From: Zoroaster sp. YZ-2022
Taxonomy: Eukaryota > Echinodermata > Asteroidea > Forcipulatida > Zoroasteridae
Reading direction: 5' to 3'
Length of the DNA stretch: 64,000 nucleotides
NCBI GenBank assembly: GCA_029582265.1
Contig: CM055823.1
Coordinates: 23,757,290-23,821,289, forward strand
Made by a program: the position numbers and the translations under genes. The notes beneath the pieces were generated by a model, which did no database searches, was not told the origin of the DNA, and saw nothing but the letters and a program-made list of their open reading frames with translations. Positions 42,169 to 53,118 of the stretch are shown here, one piece after another. How positions within the stretch are numbered: the first letter of the stretch is position 1; each line of letters starts with the position of its first letter.

Positions 42169-42866
42169 TTAACCCTAACCACCCCAAATCCATCAAAATC
42201 CTCCAAGGGGCACTTTTTTGGAAAAATTCAGCACTGTTGGAAACTGGTACTTTCACCTCTTCAAATGGGGCAAAATTACTACCTGGCAAGAAGTACAGGC
42301 CATAAGTTCTGAATATGAAAGATCAATGAAAATGCATGGTGCATGTTTCCAAAAGTGCACTGATGGATTTTTGAGGATTCAGAAAGATTCCTAGCCAGAA
42401 TACCTAGGGGGTTTAGGGTTAAGGAAGGTTCCTAGCCAGAATTCCTAGGGGGTTAGGGTTAAGGAAGGTTCCTAGCCAGAATACCTAGGGGGTTTAGGGT
42501 TAAGGAAGGTTCCTAGCCAGAATACCTAGGGGGTTAGGGTTAAGGAAGGTTCCTAGCCAGAATACCTAGGGGGTTAGGGTTAAGGAAGGTTCCTAGCCAG
42601 AATACCTAGGGGTTAGGGTTAAGGAAGGTTCCTAGCCAGAATACCTAGGGGGTTAGGGTTAAGGAAGGTTCCTAGCCAGAATACCTAGGGGGTTTAGGGT
42701 TAAGGAAGGTTCCTAGCCAGAATACCTAGGGGGTTTAGGGTTAAGGAAGGTTCCTAGCCAGAATACCTAGGGGGTTTAGGGTTAAGGAAGGTTCCTAGCC
42801 AGAATACCTAGGGGGTTTAGGGTTAAGGAAGGTTCCTAGCCAGAATTCCTAGGGGGTTAGGGTTAA
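42169..42866 (+). mobile_element. TTAA MITE, family A, with expanded right end
   Basis: TTAACCCTAACCACCCCAAA to CTAGGGGGTTAGGGTTAA. The body equals the compact copy at 28943-29216, but the right terminus is tandemly multiplied. Confidence 0.92.
42380..42866. repeat. 40/41-bp tandem array of a MITE terminus
   Basis: About 12 copies of AAGGAAGGTTCCTAGCCAGA/ATACCTAGGGGGTTAGGGTT (40 bp; 41 with GGTTTAGGG). Each unit includes GGGTTAAGG, a full TTAA-bearing end. It is the mirror of the array at 1420-1790. Confidence 0.96.
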
Positions 42867-43062
42867 GCCTGGTTCATACTTGATGCGAAAGCAAATGCGA
42901 AGCGAATTTGACGTCATCAAATTCGCGGCGAATGATTCGCGCAAGTTGAAATGTGTTCAACATTTGCGAACCTTCGCCGCGAATATTTGCCGTGAACCAT
43001 TGTCGACGTCACGAATTCCGCTTCTCATTCGCTTTCGCGTGAAGTATGAACCCAGCCTTTAG
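42867..43062. mobile_element. MITE with AGCCTGGTTCATACTT ends
   Basis: AGCCTGGTTCATACTTGATG and its inverse AAGTATGAACCCAGCCTT, with arms rich in GCGAATTCGC-like words. Length (~196 bp) and ends resemble PIF/Harbinger MITEs. It starts directly at the TTAA of the preceding MITE. Confidence 0.72.
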
Positions 43063-43595
43063 GCATTGATGAATAGCGGCAGAAAAATCCATTTATTTAC
43101 TGAAATAACGTTGGAACAAGTAGGCCAATTTAATACACTTGAGCAAGGGTGTGATTTGTCTGAATTTTTTCAGGTTTTTCCAGATTTTTTTATTTTTTTA
43201 AGTCGCAGTGTTGTGATCCTCCGGATTTGAACGATTTAAGCAATAAAAGAAAGCAAAGCAAACGCTCAGAACTATAGATTTCACCCCAGCGCTGTTCACA
43301 ACAGCGGCCCCAGTACCCCAAGCAAAATGTACATGGATTTTTCAAAACTGCCCAATCACACCTCTCTGACTTGAGGTATAAAATGTTCAATGTTTGAATC
43401 CTATATTTGGCATTCTTGACTCGTAACTTGACCCGTCATGACTTTGGGACACTGACTCAGCATTGACACTCGACACTGAGCACACGGACTTGAGGTTTGC
43501 TGGAGGACTGGAATACAAATCTGCAGAGTGGAGAGTACCACTTCTGATTTAAAACCAGTATTTACACGTGGTAAAATGTCTAAATGCATCCATAC
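43063..43595. other. No recognised gene; possible TIR element
   Basis: GGTGTGATTTGTCTGA (about 43149) and CCAATCACACCTC (about 43353) form a weak inverted pair. GACTTG/GACACTGA-type words repeat at 43420-43490. Nothing firmer. Confidence 0.35.
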
Positions 43596-43856
43596 TTAAC
43601 CCCCCCCCCCCCCCCATATCATGCAAAATCCTCCAAGGGGCACTTTTTGGGGAAAATTCAGCACTGTTGGAAACTGGTACTTTCACCTGTTCAAATGGGG
43701 CAAAATTACTACCTGGCAAGAAGTACAGGCCATAAGTGCTGAATATGAAAGAACGAAAATGCATGGTGCATTTGAAAGATAAGGGCATGTTTTTCAAAAG
43801 TGCACTGATGGATTCAGGAAGGTTCCTAGCCAGAATACCTAGGGGGTTAGGGTTTT
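43596..43856 (+). mobile_element. TTAA MITE, family A
   Basis: TTAAC followed by a C run replaces the usual CCCTAACCACC. The right end CCTAGGGGGTTAGGGTTTTA is intact. The body is standard family A. Confidence 0.85.
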
Positions 43857-43885
43857 AGTAAAAATCAAACCTACATGTTGTGTGC

Positions 43886-44198
43886 AGGCCTGTAATTTCT
43901 CAGGATTTTTCCTGATTCTGGATTTTTGTTTATGTCCCTTTGCCTCAAAATTTTCTTGAAGAAAGAGAAGTAGCCACCAAGGAAAGAAAGAAGTGGCCTG
44001 TATTGTGTCCAAACCTCTAGTTTCTTGTTTGTGGGAATGTGGAGAGTCTCTAAAATCATCCCAAATTAAACATCTAGGAGGTTGGGGGGGGGGGCCGGGA
44101 GGGGGGGGCGGCGGCTTTGTCATCTAGACCATCGAGACCCTGGCCCGCTACCCATTTTTCAGCATTTTTAACTTTTGTCAAATCACACACCTGTATCT
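43886..44198 (+). mobile_element. Repeat family S copy
   Basis: CAGGCCTGTAATTTCTCAGG to CAAATCACACACCTGTAT. G-rich insertions (44084-44111) interrupt the GGAGGTT block. Confidence 0.8.
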
Positions 44199-44304
44199 TA
44201 TTTCAAAGGTACTTCATTCTCTCTAGCAACGGGAATTGCAGAAGAGTAATATTGCCTTATATTGCTTTATTGAATTGGACAAAATGTAATCACGTTTGGG
44301 TGTA

Positions 44305-44685
44305 TTAAAACCCTAACTCCCTAGGCCCATTTGCTTACACATAACTTGAATCCTCCAAAATCCTTCAGTAGTAAAGCAAGCACATGACATGTATGCACAC
44401 ATGTGTTTCTAATCTGTGATACATGTACATGGCCAGGGACCCTCCCCGCATGCATGGAGCAATAAACAGTGTCCACTGACCCAAGCACTGACCTTGCAAT
44501 CACTACAACAAACATGGATGTACATGTACATGTACCATGGAAAGGCAAGTATGCCTAATAACCTCAATCCTCCAAAATCCTTCACTTTAGCAAAGAGCAT
44601 GTAGCATGTAACCTCAATCCTTCAAAATCCTTCACTTTTATAGCAAAGAGGATTTTGGAGGATTTGGGAAGGTTAAGGTTATTAA
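44305..44685 (+). mobile_element. TTAA MITE, family C
   Basis: TTAAAACCCTAACTCCCTAG to GGTTAAGGTTATTAA. The right terminus is slightly rearranged. The body is near identical to 49737-50122. Confidence 0.85.
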
Positions 44686-45105
44686 CGGATGGTATAGTCT
44701 GGCTTATTAAAAATCAGAACAGCGCGTATGTGCCAGCTGTTCATCAGCTGTTTTGTGTGATGCGCGATGCGGATTTGAACCAATCAGAGTGATGAAGATT
44801 GGCATCACGCGCCTTACTCATGTACTTTGGAAGTGTTTCATGTGTCCCCAAAATGTGAATTTAGCAATTTCTATTTGGCATTATTAATTTTTTTATTTTT
44901 TTATTTATTTTTTAACATTTTGAAAACGAAATCGATACAGGAATTTATGAATAGGAGTAACAGTTTGACGCTTGGTCTTTGACCACAGGTTAACGTCCGG
45001 TTTTGGGCATGGTCACAGGCGTTAAGGACCGAGCCTTGGGCTGTTATTCCATTAGTATTGCCTAGTAGTGCATGGACTTCTTCATGAGAAGAATCACAAA
45101 AAACT
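44686..45105. other. No recognised feature (intron 1)
   Basis: Contains small palindromes such as CAGCTGTTCATCAGCTGTT (about 44736). No gene is recognised. Confidence 0.4.
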
Positions 45106-45935
45106 TAAGGTTGTGCCGGGTACCCAGATACTGACCGAAACTGTCATTATCTGGTTCAAATTTTCAGTACCAATTACCCGTAAATGACTTTCAACAATTT
45201 TGACTGAACATTTAAGCCATACAAATGGAAGTCTCCGATTTTTTGCTGACATTTTTTGTGTTGGGAATGGGGATGCTACGTGTCGTTTTTAATACAGAGG
45301 CGGGAGAATTATTACAGTAAGTCCACATTTGTGGTGCGATCTGGGAAAACCCGTCGGATGTCGGCGAACTTGTTTTGAAGATAATGGCAAAATAGTCCCC
45401 CCCAATTTTTTTGTTGACAATTTGAGTTTTTGTTACCATTTTAATTGTTAATATCTAAATGATCATTCTTGAAAATATTCAATAAAAATTCCATCATTTT
45501 ATATGTAAAAACATATGATGACAGATAATTAAAAAGCCGTCTTTGTTTTTCGTTTCCGCCATTGTTTTTTAAGGACAGCGGTGGCTATAACTTCCTGAGA
45601 GCATAACTCAAGTTATAGACAACCTAGAATCATGAATAAAACAGTTTTGAAAACAGCACAGTGTCCTCGTTAATTTGATGTATATAACACAAAAATGGAA
45701 AATTTCACCATGTGAAGGGTTTTCCCAGATCACATCACATTTATTATGACTCTAATATTAATAAAACAAGAGAAACTTGTGTTCATATTGGTTATTTTAT
45801 ACATTCGGGAGTATTTATGTGCTTTTAAAAATGGTTTACGGGTACCCGGGTATCCAACGATTTCCAGTTTCGGGTATCCAACGATTTCCAGTTTCGGGTG
45901 TCCAGTTCCCGAAATAACCAAAAACGCACAGCCTT
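45106..45935 (+). mobile_element. Family B hAT-like element with an insertion
   Basis: TTAAGGTTGTGCCGGGTACC to AACGCACAGCCTTA. The break is at GTCCACATTT/ATTTATTATGACTC, filled by 45331-45730. ATCCAACGATTTCCAGTTTC is tandemly doubled near the right end. Confidence 0.78.
45331..45730. mobile_element. TIR element with GATCTGGGAAAACCC ends
   Basis: GTGGTGCGATCTGGGAAAAC at the left and GTTTTCCCAGATCACATCAC at the right are inverses. ATTT flanks both sides, suggesting a short target duplication. No coding capacity. Superfamily not assigned. Confidence 0.72.
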
Positions 45936-47004
45936 ACATCAAACTATGACCAATTATGTCAGCTCAAGATTACCAATAGTGTACAGTGTATATAAAGTGG
46001 CTTTAATTAAAAAATGGTCCAACATTTGCATTTTCTGTTGATAATAAGCAATACTGTCTACCATGTAGATACACTTCCTTCATGAGTACTCCACATGTAC
46101 ATGTAGTTACCCGTACTCGAATACAGTAAGGACTGGAATAATAAATTATTTGGGCCGCAATCTGATCTACCCATCCAGGGGTGTTTCAATAGACCCCTTG
46201 TAACAAACAAAGCACTTTGAAATCCATTCATGGTTCATTGTACCCTGAGCCTTTGTCAGTCATCAGTGATATGGAATGGATTTGATTATGGTTGGTTGGT
46301 TGAGGACAAAGACGAGGACAAAGACGAGGACAAACGGTCGCCAGAGATGTAATTCAAGGCTAGGACTGAATCTCTGGGTCTTTGTGTGTGTGTGTGTGTT
46401 AGAGAGGTCACAGTTTACAGAGGAATGCACTGTACATGTAGATAGTACAACTTGGAATTTATTTATGTTTGAGAGACCTTTGTTTGCGGGATTTAAAAAA
46501 TGCATGCTTTGATATTCCTAGAAATTTGAATATTTTTTCTGTTTGTGTATTTAGGGTTTGACAACTTCTCTTCACATTTTGTGTGTAATTGTAAGAGGGA
46601 AATGGCGTGTGGGATGGCCTATTATAAAGGAAAGCTACAATATTGGGAATGTTGGAAAAACTGCTTGTACACACACTGGCCACATGGAGAACTTCCTCCA
46701 TGCTGGCCATAAGTATTACAACACACACCAAAGTTACAATAATTTATTTGATTTGAGTTGATTTACACTACTTTAAGACTTCTTGAAAGTGCCTGTGTTT
46801 TGAAGTCAATGTTCTTTTTTACTGTTCTTGCTCGGAAATTATGTACATGTAATACACGATCGACAGTACATCTATCACGTACGTATTGCCATGTCACTGC
46901 ACCGATTTTGAAGCTGACCAATGACCAGAAACTGGAGACTTTTTCGTTGGTCTAATGTACAACATAATGTCCTTTTTTACCAAAAAAATAAGAAGAATTG
47001 TTTA

Positions 47005-47035
<31 letters not shown>

Positions 47036-47330
47036 TTTAATACTGCGAGCCCCTTAAGCAGCATAATTGAATATTTGATGGAAGGACAAAGCCGCTGTTG
47101 GTTGTTCTTGAAAAAAAAAACCTTAAATAATCTCAGATTTACATGAACTTGGTGTAAGGTTGATAATGGCTGGCCTACATCCCTTAAAAATCTTTCTGTC
47201 TGATGAGCAGTTGTCATTTTTAGTGCAAAGAATTTTCAACATCTGGAGAATGATATTCCACACTGGAATGACAACGAAAGATATGAAGGCATTTTCAGGA
47301 CGCAACGAAATTAAGGTTTTGGGTCCACTC
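45936..47330. other. Mostly unassigned; family J right-end fragment
   Basis: Contains GAGGACAAAGACGAGGACAA direct repeats (46302-46336), a TG run (46384-46400) and, at 46850-46956, the right end of a family J element (GATTTTGAAGCTGACCAATG, ACCAGAAACTGGAGACTTTT). A TTA/TTTA simple repeat lies near 47004-47040. No gene is recognised. Confidence 0.45.
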
Positions 47331-47658
47331 TTAACCGTCCTACTAACTACTACAAGTGTCAAAATCAGTCAAAATGTTAATTGATATACTTGCCAAGGTG
47401 TATCTAGTGCACTTAAAAGTCAAACACTGTCAAACCTTACGTGTAGTAAGAACATTTACAGGTCAAAATGAGTCAACTGTTTTTGACTGGTAAAAGCATT
47501 GTCTATCTGGTATTATTGACGGTGGTCAAAATGACAGTAAAAACCAGTCACAGATGCCCCTGTGTGCACATTTGGGTCAACAGTCAAAACAGTCAGTTGA
47601 CTGGTTTTGACCTCTATAGCTACTTGCCACTGAAGTGCAGCTACAGTAGGAGGGTTAA
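47331..47658 (-). mobile_element. TTAA MITE, family D, compact copy
   Basis: TTAACCGTCCTACTAACTAC to CTACAGTAGGAGGGTTAA, about 328 bp without insertions. It is the model for the nested copies at 24312 and 32508. Confidence 0.9.
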
Positions 47659-47667
47659 TGTCATAAT

Positions 47668-48118
47668 ATATATATTTCACTCATCGTTTTTTTCACAGTA
47701 GTTGCATTATACCCAGACCTTATTCAGCAGAAAAATAATCATTTCAGAAATTTGTTATATGTACTTTATATATAAAGAGAAAATGAAAACACAACATTTT
47801 TTGAAAAATGTAATTGAGTAACCAGCATTTTTCTCTGATATAGCATACTTAAAACAAATTTCTGAAATTATTTATTTAGGCTGAGTAAGATAGATCTGTG
47901 TATAATGCAACTACTGTGCCAATATTTATATAATGAGTACATGTTATAAGAGAAAATGAAAACAACATTTTTGGCATATTTGACAAATGTAAGTGAGTAA
48001 CCAGCATTTTTCTCTGATATAGTGTACGTATAACAAATTTCTGAAATTATTTATTTGGGCTGAGTAAGATCTGGGTATAATGCAACCACTGTGTCAAAAC
48101 TGATGAGTGAAATATATA
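47668..48118. mobile_element. Palindromic TIR element
   Basis: ATATATTTCACTCATCGTTT at the left mirrors AACTGATGAGTGAAATATAT at the right. GTTGCATTATACCCAGA also pairs across. The inner part holds a duplicated block (GAGTAACCAGCATTTTTCTC at about 47815 and 47996). Confidence 0.72.
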
Positions 48119-48232
48119 AGTAAGGAAATTATGGCATTAAGAGTGGGCTCAATACCTCAAAAATGTAACGTGTGTAACCATGGGATTGCCCATTTTGCTG
48201 TTTTTTATGTATCTCTTGAATCTCAATTCTTA

Positions 48233-48771
48233 TTAACCCTAACCACCCCCATATCCTGTAAAATCCTCCAAGGGGCACTTTTGAAAACTGGTACTTTCAC
48301 CTCGTCAAATGGGACAAAATTACTACATGTACCTGGGCAAAAAGTACATGTACAGGCCATGAAGTGCTGAATATGAAAGATCATTTACGAAAATGCATGG
48401 TGCATTTTGAAGATCATTAAGGGACAAGGGCCATTTGGAAGTCATGGTACAGCCAAGCCTTTGAGAAGCCCGCCCAGGCCCAGGCTTTTCCCCCTGCTTA
48501 CTGGTCTATACAATGAGCTCTGCTTGCCTGGGCTAGGCCCTCCAGAAGCCCAGGTTGCGTTGATTGGCAGGTACGGTATTGTTACATGATTAGAACTCAC
48601 AAAAGACAGATTAGGAGGCCAGGTAGCCCAGGCCTGGCTGGGCTTCTCAAAGGCTTGGCTGTACCAAGACTTTGGACCTCCTCCCGAAGGGCATGTTTCC
48701 AAAAGTGCACTGATGAATTCTGGAGGATTCAGGAAGGTTTCTTGCCAGAATACCTAGGGGGTGAGGGTTAA
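48233..48771 (+). mobile_element. TTAA MITE, family A, split by a TIR element
   Basis: TTAACCCTAACCACCCCCAT to CTAGGGGGTGAGGGTTAA. The body is broken between GAAGATCATTAAGGGA and GAAGGGCATGTTTCC. Confidence 0.85.
48420..48688. mobile_element. TIR element with GGTACAGCCAAGCCTTTGAG ends
   Basis: GGTACAGCCAAGCCTTTGAG and CTCAAAGGCTTGGCTGTACC are perfect inverses, extending as imperfect AGAAGCCC/GGGCTTCT. The same ends bound 51078-51565. Confidence 0.85.
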
Positions 48772-48914
48772 GTATGGATGCATTTACACTCATTTTACAG
48801 ACATTTTACCAAAAGTGTATACAAGCTTTTTAAGTACATGTATACAGTACTTGTATTCAGGTAAAACCTACACAATTAATTATTATCTCTCTTGTGTTTA
48901 TGTATGAATGTATG

Positions 48915-49515
48915 TACATGTACGTATTCCATCTCATTTTGCCTTTGAGAAAAAACCTGCTAGGTTCAAAATGTAAGGCCAATAACCATTATTTTGCATT
49001 TATACTACAGGTACTTTAGGTTGTATCAAAGTATTAGGCAGGATTTGGAGATGGAGCGTCCAAATTGGTTATTCTTTGAAAAACAGGGTGTCTAAAACTT
49101 TAATTTACAATACTTTTGCATGTGTTTTACAAACAAAACCGGTTGTCCATTTAGGAAACAGGGTGTCCATTTAGGAAACGGGGCATCCATTTAGGAAACA
49201 GGGCATCCATTTAGGAAACAGTGCGTCCATTTAGGAAACAGGGCATCCATTTAGGAAACAGGGCGTCCATTTAGGAAAAGGCCATTTAGGGTGTCCATTT
49301 AACAGGGCATCCATTTAGGAAACAAACATTTAGGAAACAGGGTGTCCATTTAGGAAACGGGGCATCCATTTAGGAAACGGGGCGTCCATTTAGGAAACGC
49401 GGGGCGTCCATTTAGGAAACAGGGTGTCCATTTAGCAAACGGGGCATCCAAAGGACACCCAGAGGTATTGCTGGCTTAATACTATGGTTGGTATGCAGTT
49501 TGCAACAGCTAATTC
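48915..49515 (-). mobile_element. Penelope-like fragment, second type, split by a minisatellite
   Basis: TTTGCCTTTGAGAAAAAACC, TGCTAGGTTCAAAATGTAAG, then the array 49141-49450, then GCAGTTTGCAACAGCTAATT. In order it is the inverse of 20829-20985. Confidence 0.5.
49141..49450. repeat. 20-bp minisatellite
   Basis: About 15 copies of GGGCATCCATTTAGGAAACA with GCATCC/GCGTCC/GTGTCC variants and a few partial units. Confidence 0.95.
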
Positions 49516-49552
49516 TCTATTTATCTCATTAATTATTATAATAATTCTTTTT

Positions 49553-49622
49553 ATGATGGCTCAGTTGGTAGAACGCCGACACTTTAACCCAGCGGTCGCA
49601 GGTTCAAATCCCGCTCAATTTG
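49553..49622 (+). pseudogene. tRNA-like sequence (degenerate)
   Basis: ATGGCTCAGTTGGTAGAACG fits the D-arm/A-box and GGTCGCAGGTTCAAATCCCG fits the T-arm/B-box at tRNA spacing. The anticodon stem (CCGAC against CCCAG) and acceptor stem do not pair, so it is not a working tRNA. Possibly a SINE head. Confidence 0.5.
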
Positions 49623-49736
49623 TCTTTGTTAATCCTTCAAAATAACTGTATACTTTCTTTAAAACACTTCATCAAAAACCCACACCTTTTAAAAACGTTT
49701 TATCAACATTAAGCCCGTTTAACATAATTTCTTTTT

Positions 49737-50122
49737 TTAACCCTAACTCCCTAGGCCCATTTGCTTACATATGACCTGAATCCTCCAAAATCCTTCAGTA
49801 GTAAAGCAAGCGCATGACATGTATGCACACATGTGTTTCTAATCTGTGATACATGTACACTGTACATGGCCAGGGACCCTCCCTGCATGCATGGAGCAAT
49901 AAACAGTGTCCACTGACCCAAGCACTGACATTGCAATCACTACAACAAACATGGATGTACATGTGCATGTACATGTACCATGGAAAGGCAAGTATGCCTA
50001 ATAACCTCAATCCTCCAAAATCCATCACTTTAGCAAAGAGCATGTAGCATGTAACCTCAATCCTTCAAAATCCTTCACTTTAGCAAAGAGGATTTTGGAG
50101 GATTTGGAAACGTTAGGGTTAA
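49737..50122 (+). mobile_element. TTAA MITE, family C, complete
   Basis: TTAACCCTAACTCCCTAGGC to GGAAACGTTAGGGTTAA, about 386 bp. It carries two subterminal AACCTCAATCCTCCAAAATC units, the sequence expanded at 10110-11225. Confidence 0.92.
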
Positions 50123-50125
50123 TAA

Positions 50126-50455
50126 CACTATGAACAACTTCACCTTGAAAATACCCTGAAAATCCATTTTGTCTTGAAATAACAGTTCACCGTAATTTAA
50201 CTGCAATTTCACATTGGCAATAATGTCCACGGTGATTTCACGGCAAACTAATGGTGCTCTCAAGAATTAATGAGCTGCCCCAAAAACTGCCACGAGAAGT
50301 TCATGGCATTATCACAGCGTTTTCATGACGAAGGAATTCCAAGAGTATTTCATGGCAATTTCACGGTGTTGTGTCATAATGAAATTGTCGTGAACTATTT
50401 ATTTCACGGTATAACTCATTTTCAGGGCATTTTCAGGGTAAAGTTATTCATAGTG
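50126..50455. mobile_element. TIR element Z
   Basis: CACTATGAACAACTTCACCT at the left and GGTAAAGTTATTCATAGTG at the right are inverses. The inside is built of TTTCACGGCAATTTCACGG-like words. Second copy at 55966-56302. Confidence 0.8.
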
Positions 50456-50820
50456 GAGTGCCATGGTCGAGCGGTTTATCGCATCGGATTTGTGTTCTGA
50501 TGGCCAAGTCGTCAGAATGTGGGTTCGAATCCCAACCGCAAGTGGGGTACTTGTGTCCTTGAGCAAGACACTTTACCATAATTGCTTCTCTCCACCCAGG
50601 GATAAATGGGTACCTGTGAGGGCAGAGTTGGTTGTTGTGTTTGATTAGCCCTATATGCGCTGTAATGGCAGCAATTGAGCTGTATACTCCCCAGGGAGCT
50701 GAGATGGTTTCAGGAATGATTTATGAGCCTGATGAGCAGGGGTAATAATATAATGCGCCTTGAGCACCAGTTTGGTGGATACGTGCGCTATATAAGTCTA
50801 CATTATTATTATTATTATTA
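50456..50820 (+). mobile_element. tRNA-derived SINE
   Basis: GAGTGCCATGGTCGAGCGGT, GTGGGTTCGAATCCC, TTGAGCAAGACACTTTACCA, GTGCGCTATATAAGTCTACA and (ATT)n. It ends 46 bp before tetraspanin exon 2 and abuts element Z. Confidence 0.93.
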
Positions 50821-50866
50821 GTGTAATGACCAAATGACAGTAAGTTTTTGTTCATCCCGATAACAG

Positions 50867-51064
50867 CTGACGGGAGTGATACTACTAGGCGTCGGCATCC
50901 ACGTCCTAGTGGGCGTGGTCAACGGAACCTTCGCCTCCCTCATCGCCGGTGTCTCGTACATCTACATTGCCTATGCACTCCTCATCATAGCCTTCGTCAT
51001 CATCCTCGTCGCCCTCGTTGGATGCTGCGCCGGCGTCTCGGAGAACAAGTGCTTATTGGTGACG
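50867..51064 (+). CDS. Tetraspanin, exon 2 (rest of TM1, small loop, TM2)
   Basis: Exactly 66 codons between an acceptor (aacag, 50862-50866) and a donor (gtaaga, 51065), phase 0 at both ends. It begins LTGVILLGVGIHVLVG, completing TM1, then a short extracellular loop with one N-G-T sequon. TM2 (roughly YIYIAYALLIIAFVIILVAL) is followed by VGCCAGVSENKCLL. That last segment matches the tetraspanin signature between TM2 and TM3 (GCCGA..E..CLL in the family). The exon is GC-rich with C/G third positions, unlike the AT-rich repeats around it, which supports real coding sequence. A TIR element starts only about 13 bp after the donor. Subfamily (CD9/CD81/CD63-like) cannot be settled. Confidence 0.93.
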
Positions 51065-51077
51065 GTAAGAAGCGTTA

Positions 51078-51565
51078 GGGAGGATGGGCCAAAGTCTTGG
51101 TACAGCCAAGCCTTTGAGAAGCTTGGCCAGACCTAGGCTACCTGGCCTCCTAATCTGTCTTTTGTGAGTCCTAATCCTGTAACAATACAGTACCTGCCAA
51201 TCAACATAACCTGGGCTTCTGGAGGGCCTAGCCCAGGCAAGCTGAGCTTATAATGGCTGCAGTTGATGACGGGTAGAGTAGACTAGTCGAAACGTTTAGA
51301 ACAAACCAACCAGCTCTTCTCAGAGCCATCACTTCTTCCAAGAAGAGATCATTACATGGTGTCACCCGAAATAACTCAATTAGAACAAAAGACAGCTGTG
51401 TTAACAATAAGAGCTATTTGAGATCTATTCATTAGCAAAGGGTATTTTGTGCTCAGCTAGCGGATTATATAGGCCAGTAGGCCTGGGTAAAGCCTGGGTA
51501 AAGCCTGGGCCTGGCTGGGCTTCTCAAAGGCTTGGCTGTACCATGACTTTGGCCCTCCTCCTTTA
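51078..51565. mobile_element. TIR element starting 13 bp after the exon 2 donor
   Basis: AGGATGGGCCAAAGTCTTGG plus TACAGCCAAGCC at the left mirror GGCTTGGCTGTACCATGACT plus TTGGCCCTCCTCC at the right. Same family as 48420-48688. An inner segment (51262-51390) is a diverged Penelope-like fragment. Confidence 0.82.
51262..51390 (-). mobile_element. Diverged Penelope-like fragment
   Basis: TTGATGACGGGTAGAGTAGA, CTAGTCGAAACGTTTAG, CTCTTCTCAGAG and CATGGTGTCACCCG follow the block order of 39661-39812. The hammerhead-like core is TGATGAC...GTCGAAAC with a weaker stem II. Confidence 0.45.
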
Positions 51566-51607
51566 GACATTGTGATATGATTTATAATTAGTCAAGTAGC
51601 TACTTAA

Positions 51608-52044
51608 TGTAACCCTCCTATAGGTTTAACACTCAAAGACACTCAAAATGTTTATGTCTCTCTTAACCCATTGACTTTGTGCAGTGCACTCAAATACACT
51701 CAAATTTTGTATGTAACTCCCAACCCATTGACTTTGTGCAGTGCACTCAAATACACTCAAAATTTGTATGTAACTCCCAACCCATTGACTTTGTGCAGTG
51801 CACTCAAATACACTCAAAATTTGTATGTAACTCCCAACCCATTGACTTTGTGCAGTGCACTCAAATAAATGCAAGGACATGTGGCTAGGAGGTAAAACTA
51901 AAACCACTCAACAGTACATACACAGCTCTGTGTGACTCTGTGGTTTGACCTACTAATTGGCAATGCACCCAAAAATACTCAAGTGACTGTCTGTGAGTGC
52001 CCTGCTGACTGGGCCAAATTTCAGCCTGGGCATAGGAGGGTTAA
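51608..52044 (+). mobile_element. TTAA MITE, family Q, with 57-bp repeats
   Basis: GTAACCCTCCTATAGGTTTA to GGGCATAGGAGGGTTAA. The segment CCCATTGACTTTGTGCAGTG recurs every 57 bp (51668, 51725, 51782, 51839), giving open frames on both strands that are not genes. Confidence 0.85.
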
Positions 52045-52561
52045 TGAGTGCTTATTGTATGTAACATGTATTGGTCATGGAATGACTAGTGCTTTTGTTT
52101 TCAAGGCTACACCATAATTACCATGCAATACATGTATGTGCATGCTAATTGTTCGTTATTGCTTGTTTGAAGGGCATTTTGATAATAGCAATGATAATTC
52201 TTGTTTACGGTGTACATGAAAGGCCAAATCAGTCTCTAGTTAAAAGGAGTGTAAACCTTAGTAATTTACTGAGGCTGTCTGGACCGTAGCGAGCAGAGGG
52301 GTGTGTGTGTGGGGGGAGTGTGACACGCCCCGATAATTTTCTCAGTCGGCATTTAGAGCCTCAGTCGGCAAATGAAGCATCAAGGGTTGGTCCACAATAA
52401 ATTTACAGTCGGCAAACCGACTGCAAATGTGTCGGTAAATTTATCCACAAAAACTGTTTGCCCCCACCCTCACTCTGAAAATTTTGCCTACGCCACTGAT
52501 TCGGCAAATTGGCTTCCACACCCCCACCCTCCCCCAAAGAAAATTCCCTTCCCTACGCCCC
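52045..52561. other. No recognised feature (intron 2)
   Basis: Contains CAGTCGGCAAACCGACTG (about 52408), a perfect short palindrome, and CAGTCGGCAT/CAGTCGGCAA words. No gene is recognised. Confidence 0.4.
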
Positions 52562-53118
52562 TGAAGGCTGTGCCGGGTATCCGGGTACACGGATACCCAA
52601 CCGAAACTGTCTTTATCCAGTTCCGTTTTTCGGTTCCAATTACCCATAAATGATATTTGAAAAATCCCACTGAACATTTAAGACACACAAATGGAAGTCT
52701 CTGATTTTTTTGTTCTTAACAAAATGAAGAAAACTCAGATAAAGGCTTCAGAAGTAACATTTGCCGACAGCCTTTCACAGACTTGCCGGCTGTAGTTTGA
52801 TGTGTCTAGTTTGGTTTTGAGTTGACTGCTGTCGTGCCAGTATCACGAGTTGGTATTTGTGCCTGTTGTTCACAGTTATTGGATTACTGTGAGTTTGGTA
52901 CGTACATGAATTCTTTTTGTATGTGTGTGTGGAATGGGGATGCTACCAGTTGTTTTTTAATATAGAGGCAGGAAATTATTACAGTAAGTCCATATTTATT
53001 GTGACTCTAATTAAACAAGAGAAACTTATGTTTGTATTGGTTGTTTTATGTGTTTTTACATAATTGTTTATGGGTAGATTTCCACTTTCGGGTATCCGGT
53101 TCCCAAAATAACAAAAAA
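52562..53118 (+). mobile_element. Family B hAT-like element, long subtype, right end lost
   Basis: AAGGCTGTGCCGGGTATCCG at the left. It includes the extra block ACATTTGCCGACAGCCTTTC shared with 55220-55816. The sequence stops at GGTTCCCAAAATAACAAAAA, where the 27-bp minisatellite begins, so the terminal CACACAGCCTT is missing. Confidence 0.8.

Noticed and set aside
49553..49622. Functional tRNA gene
   Set aside because: Anticodon and acceptor stems do not pair although the A- and B-box regions look good.
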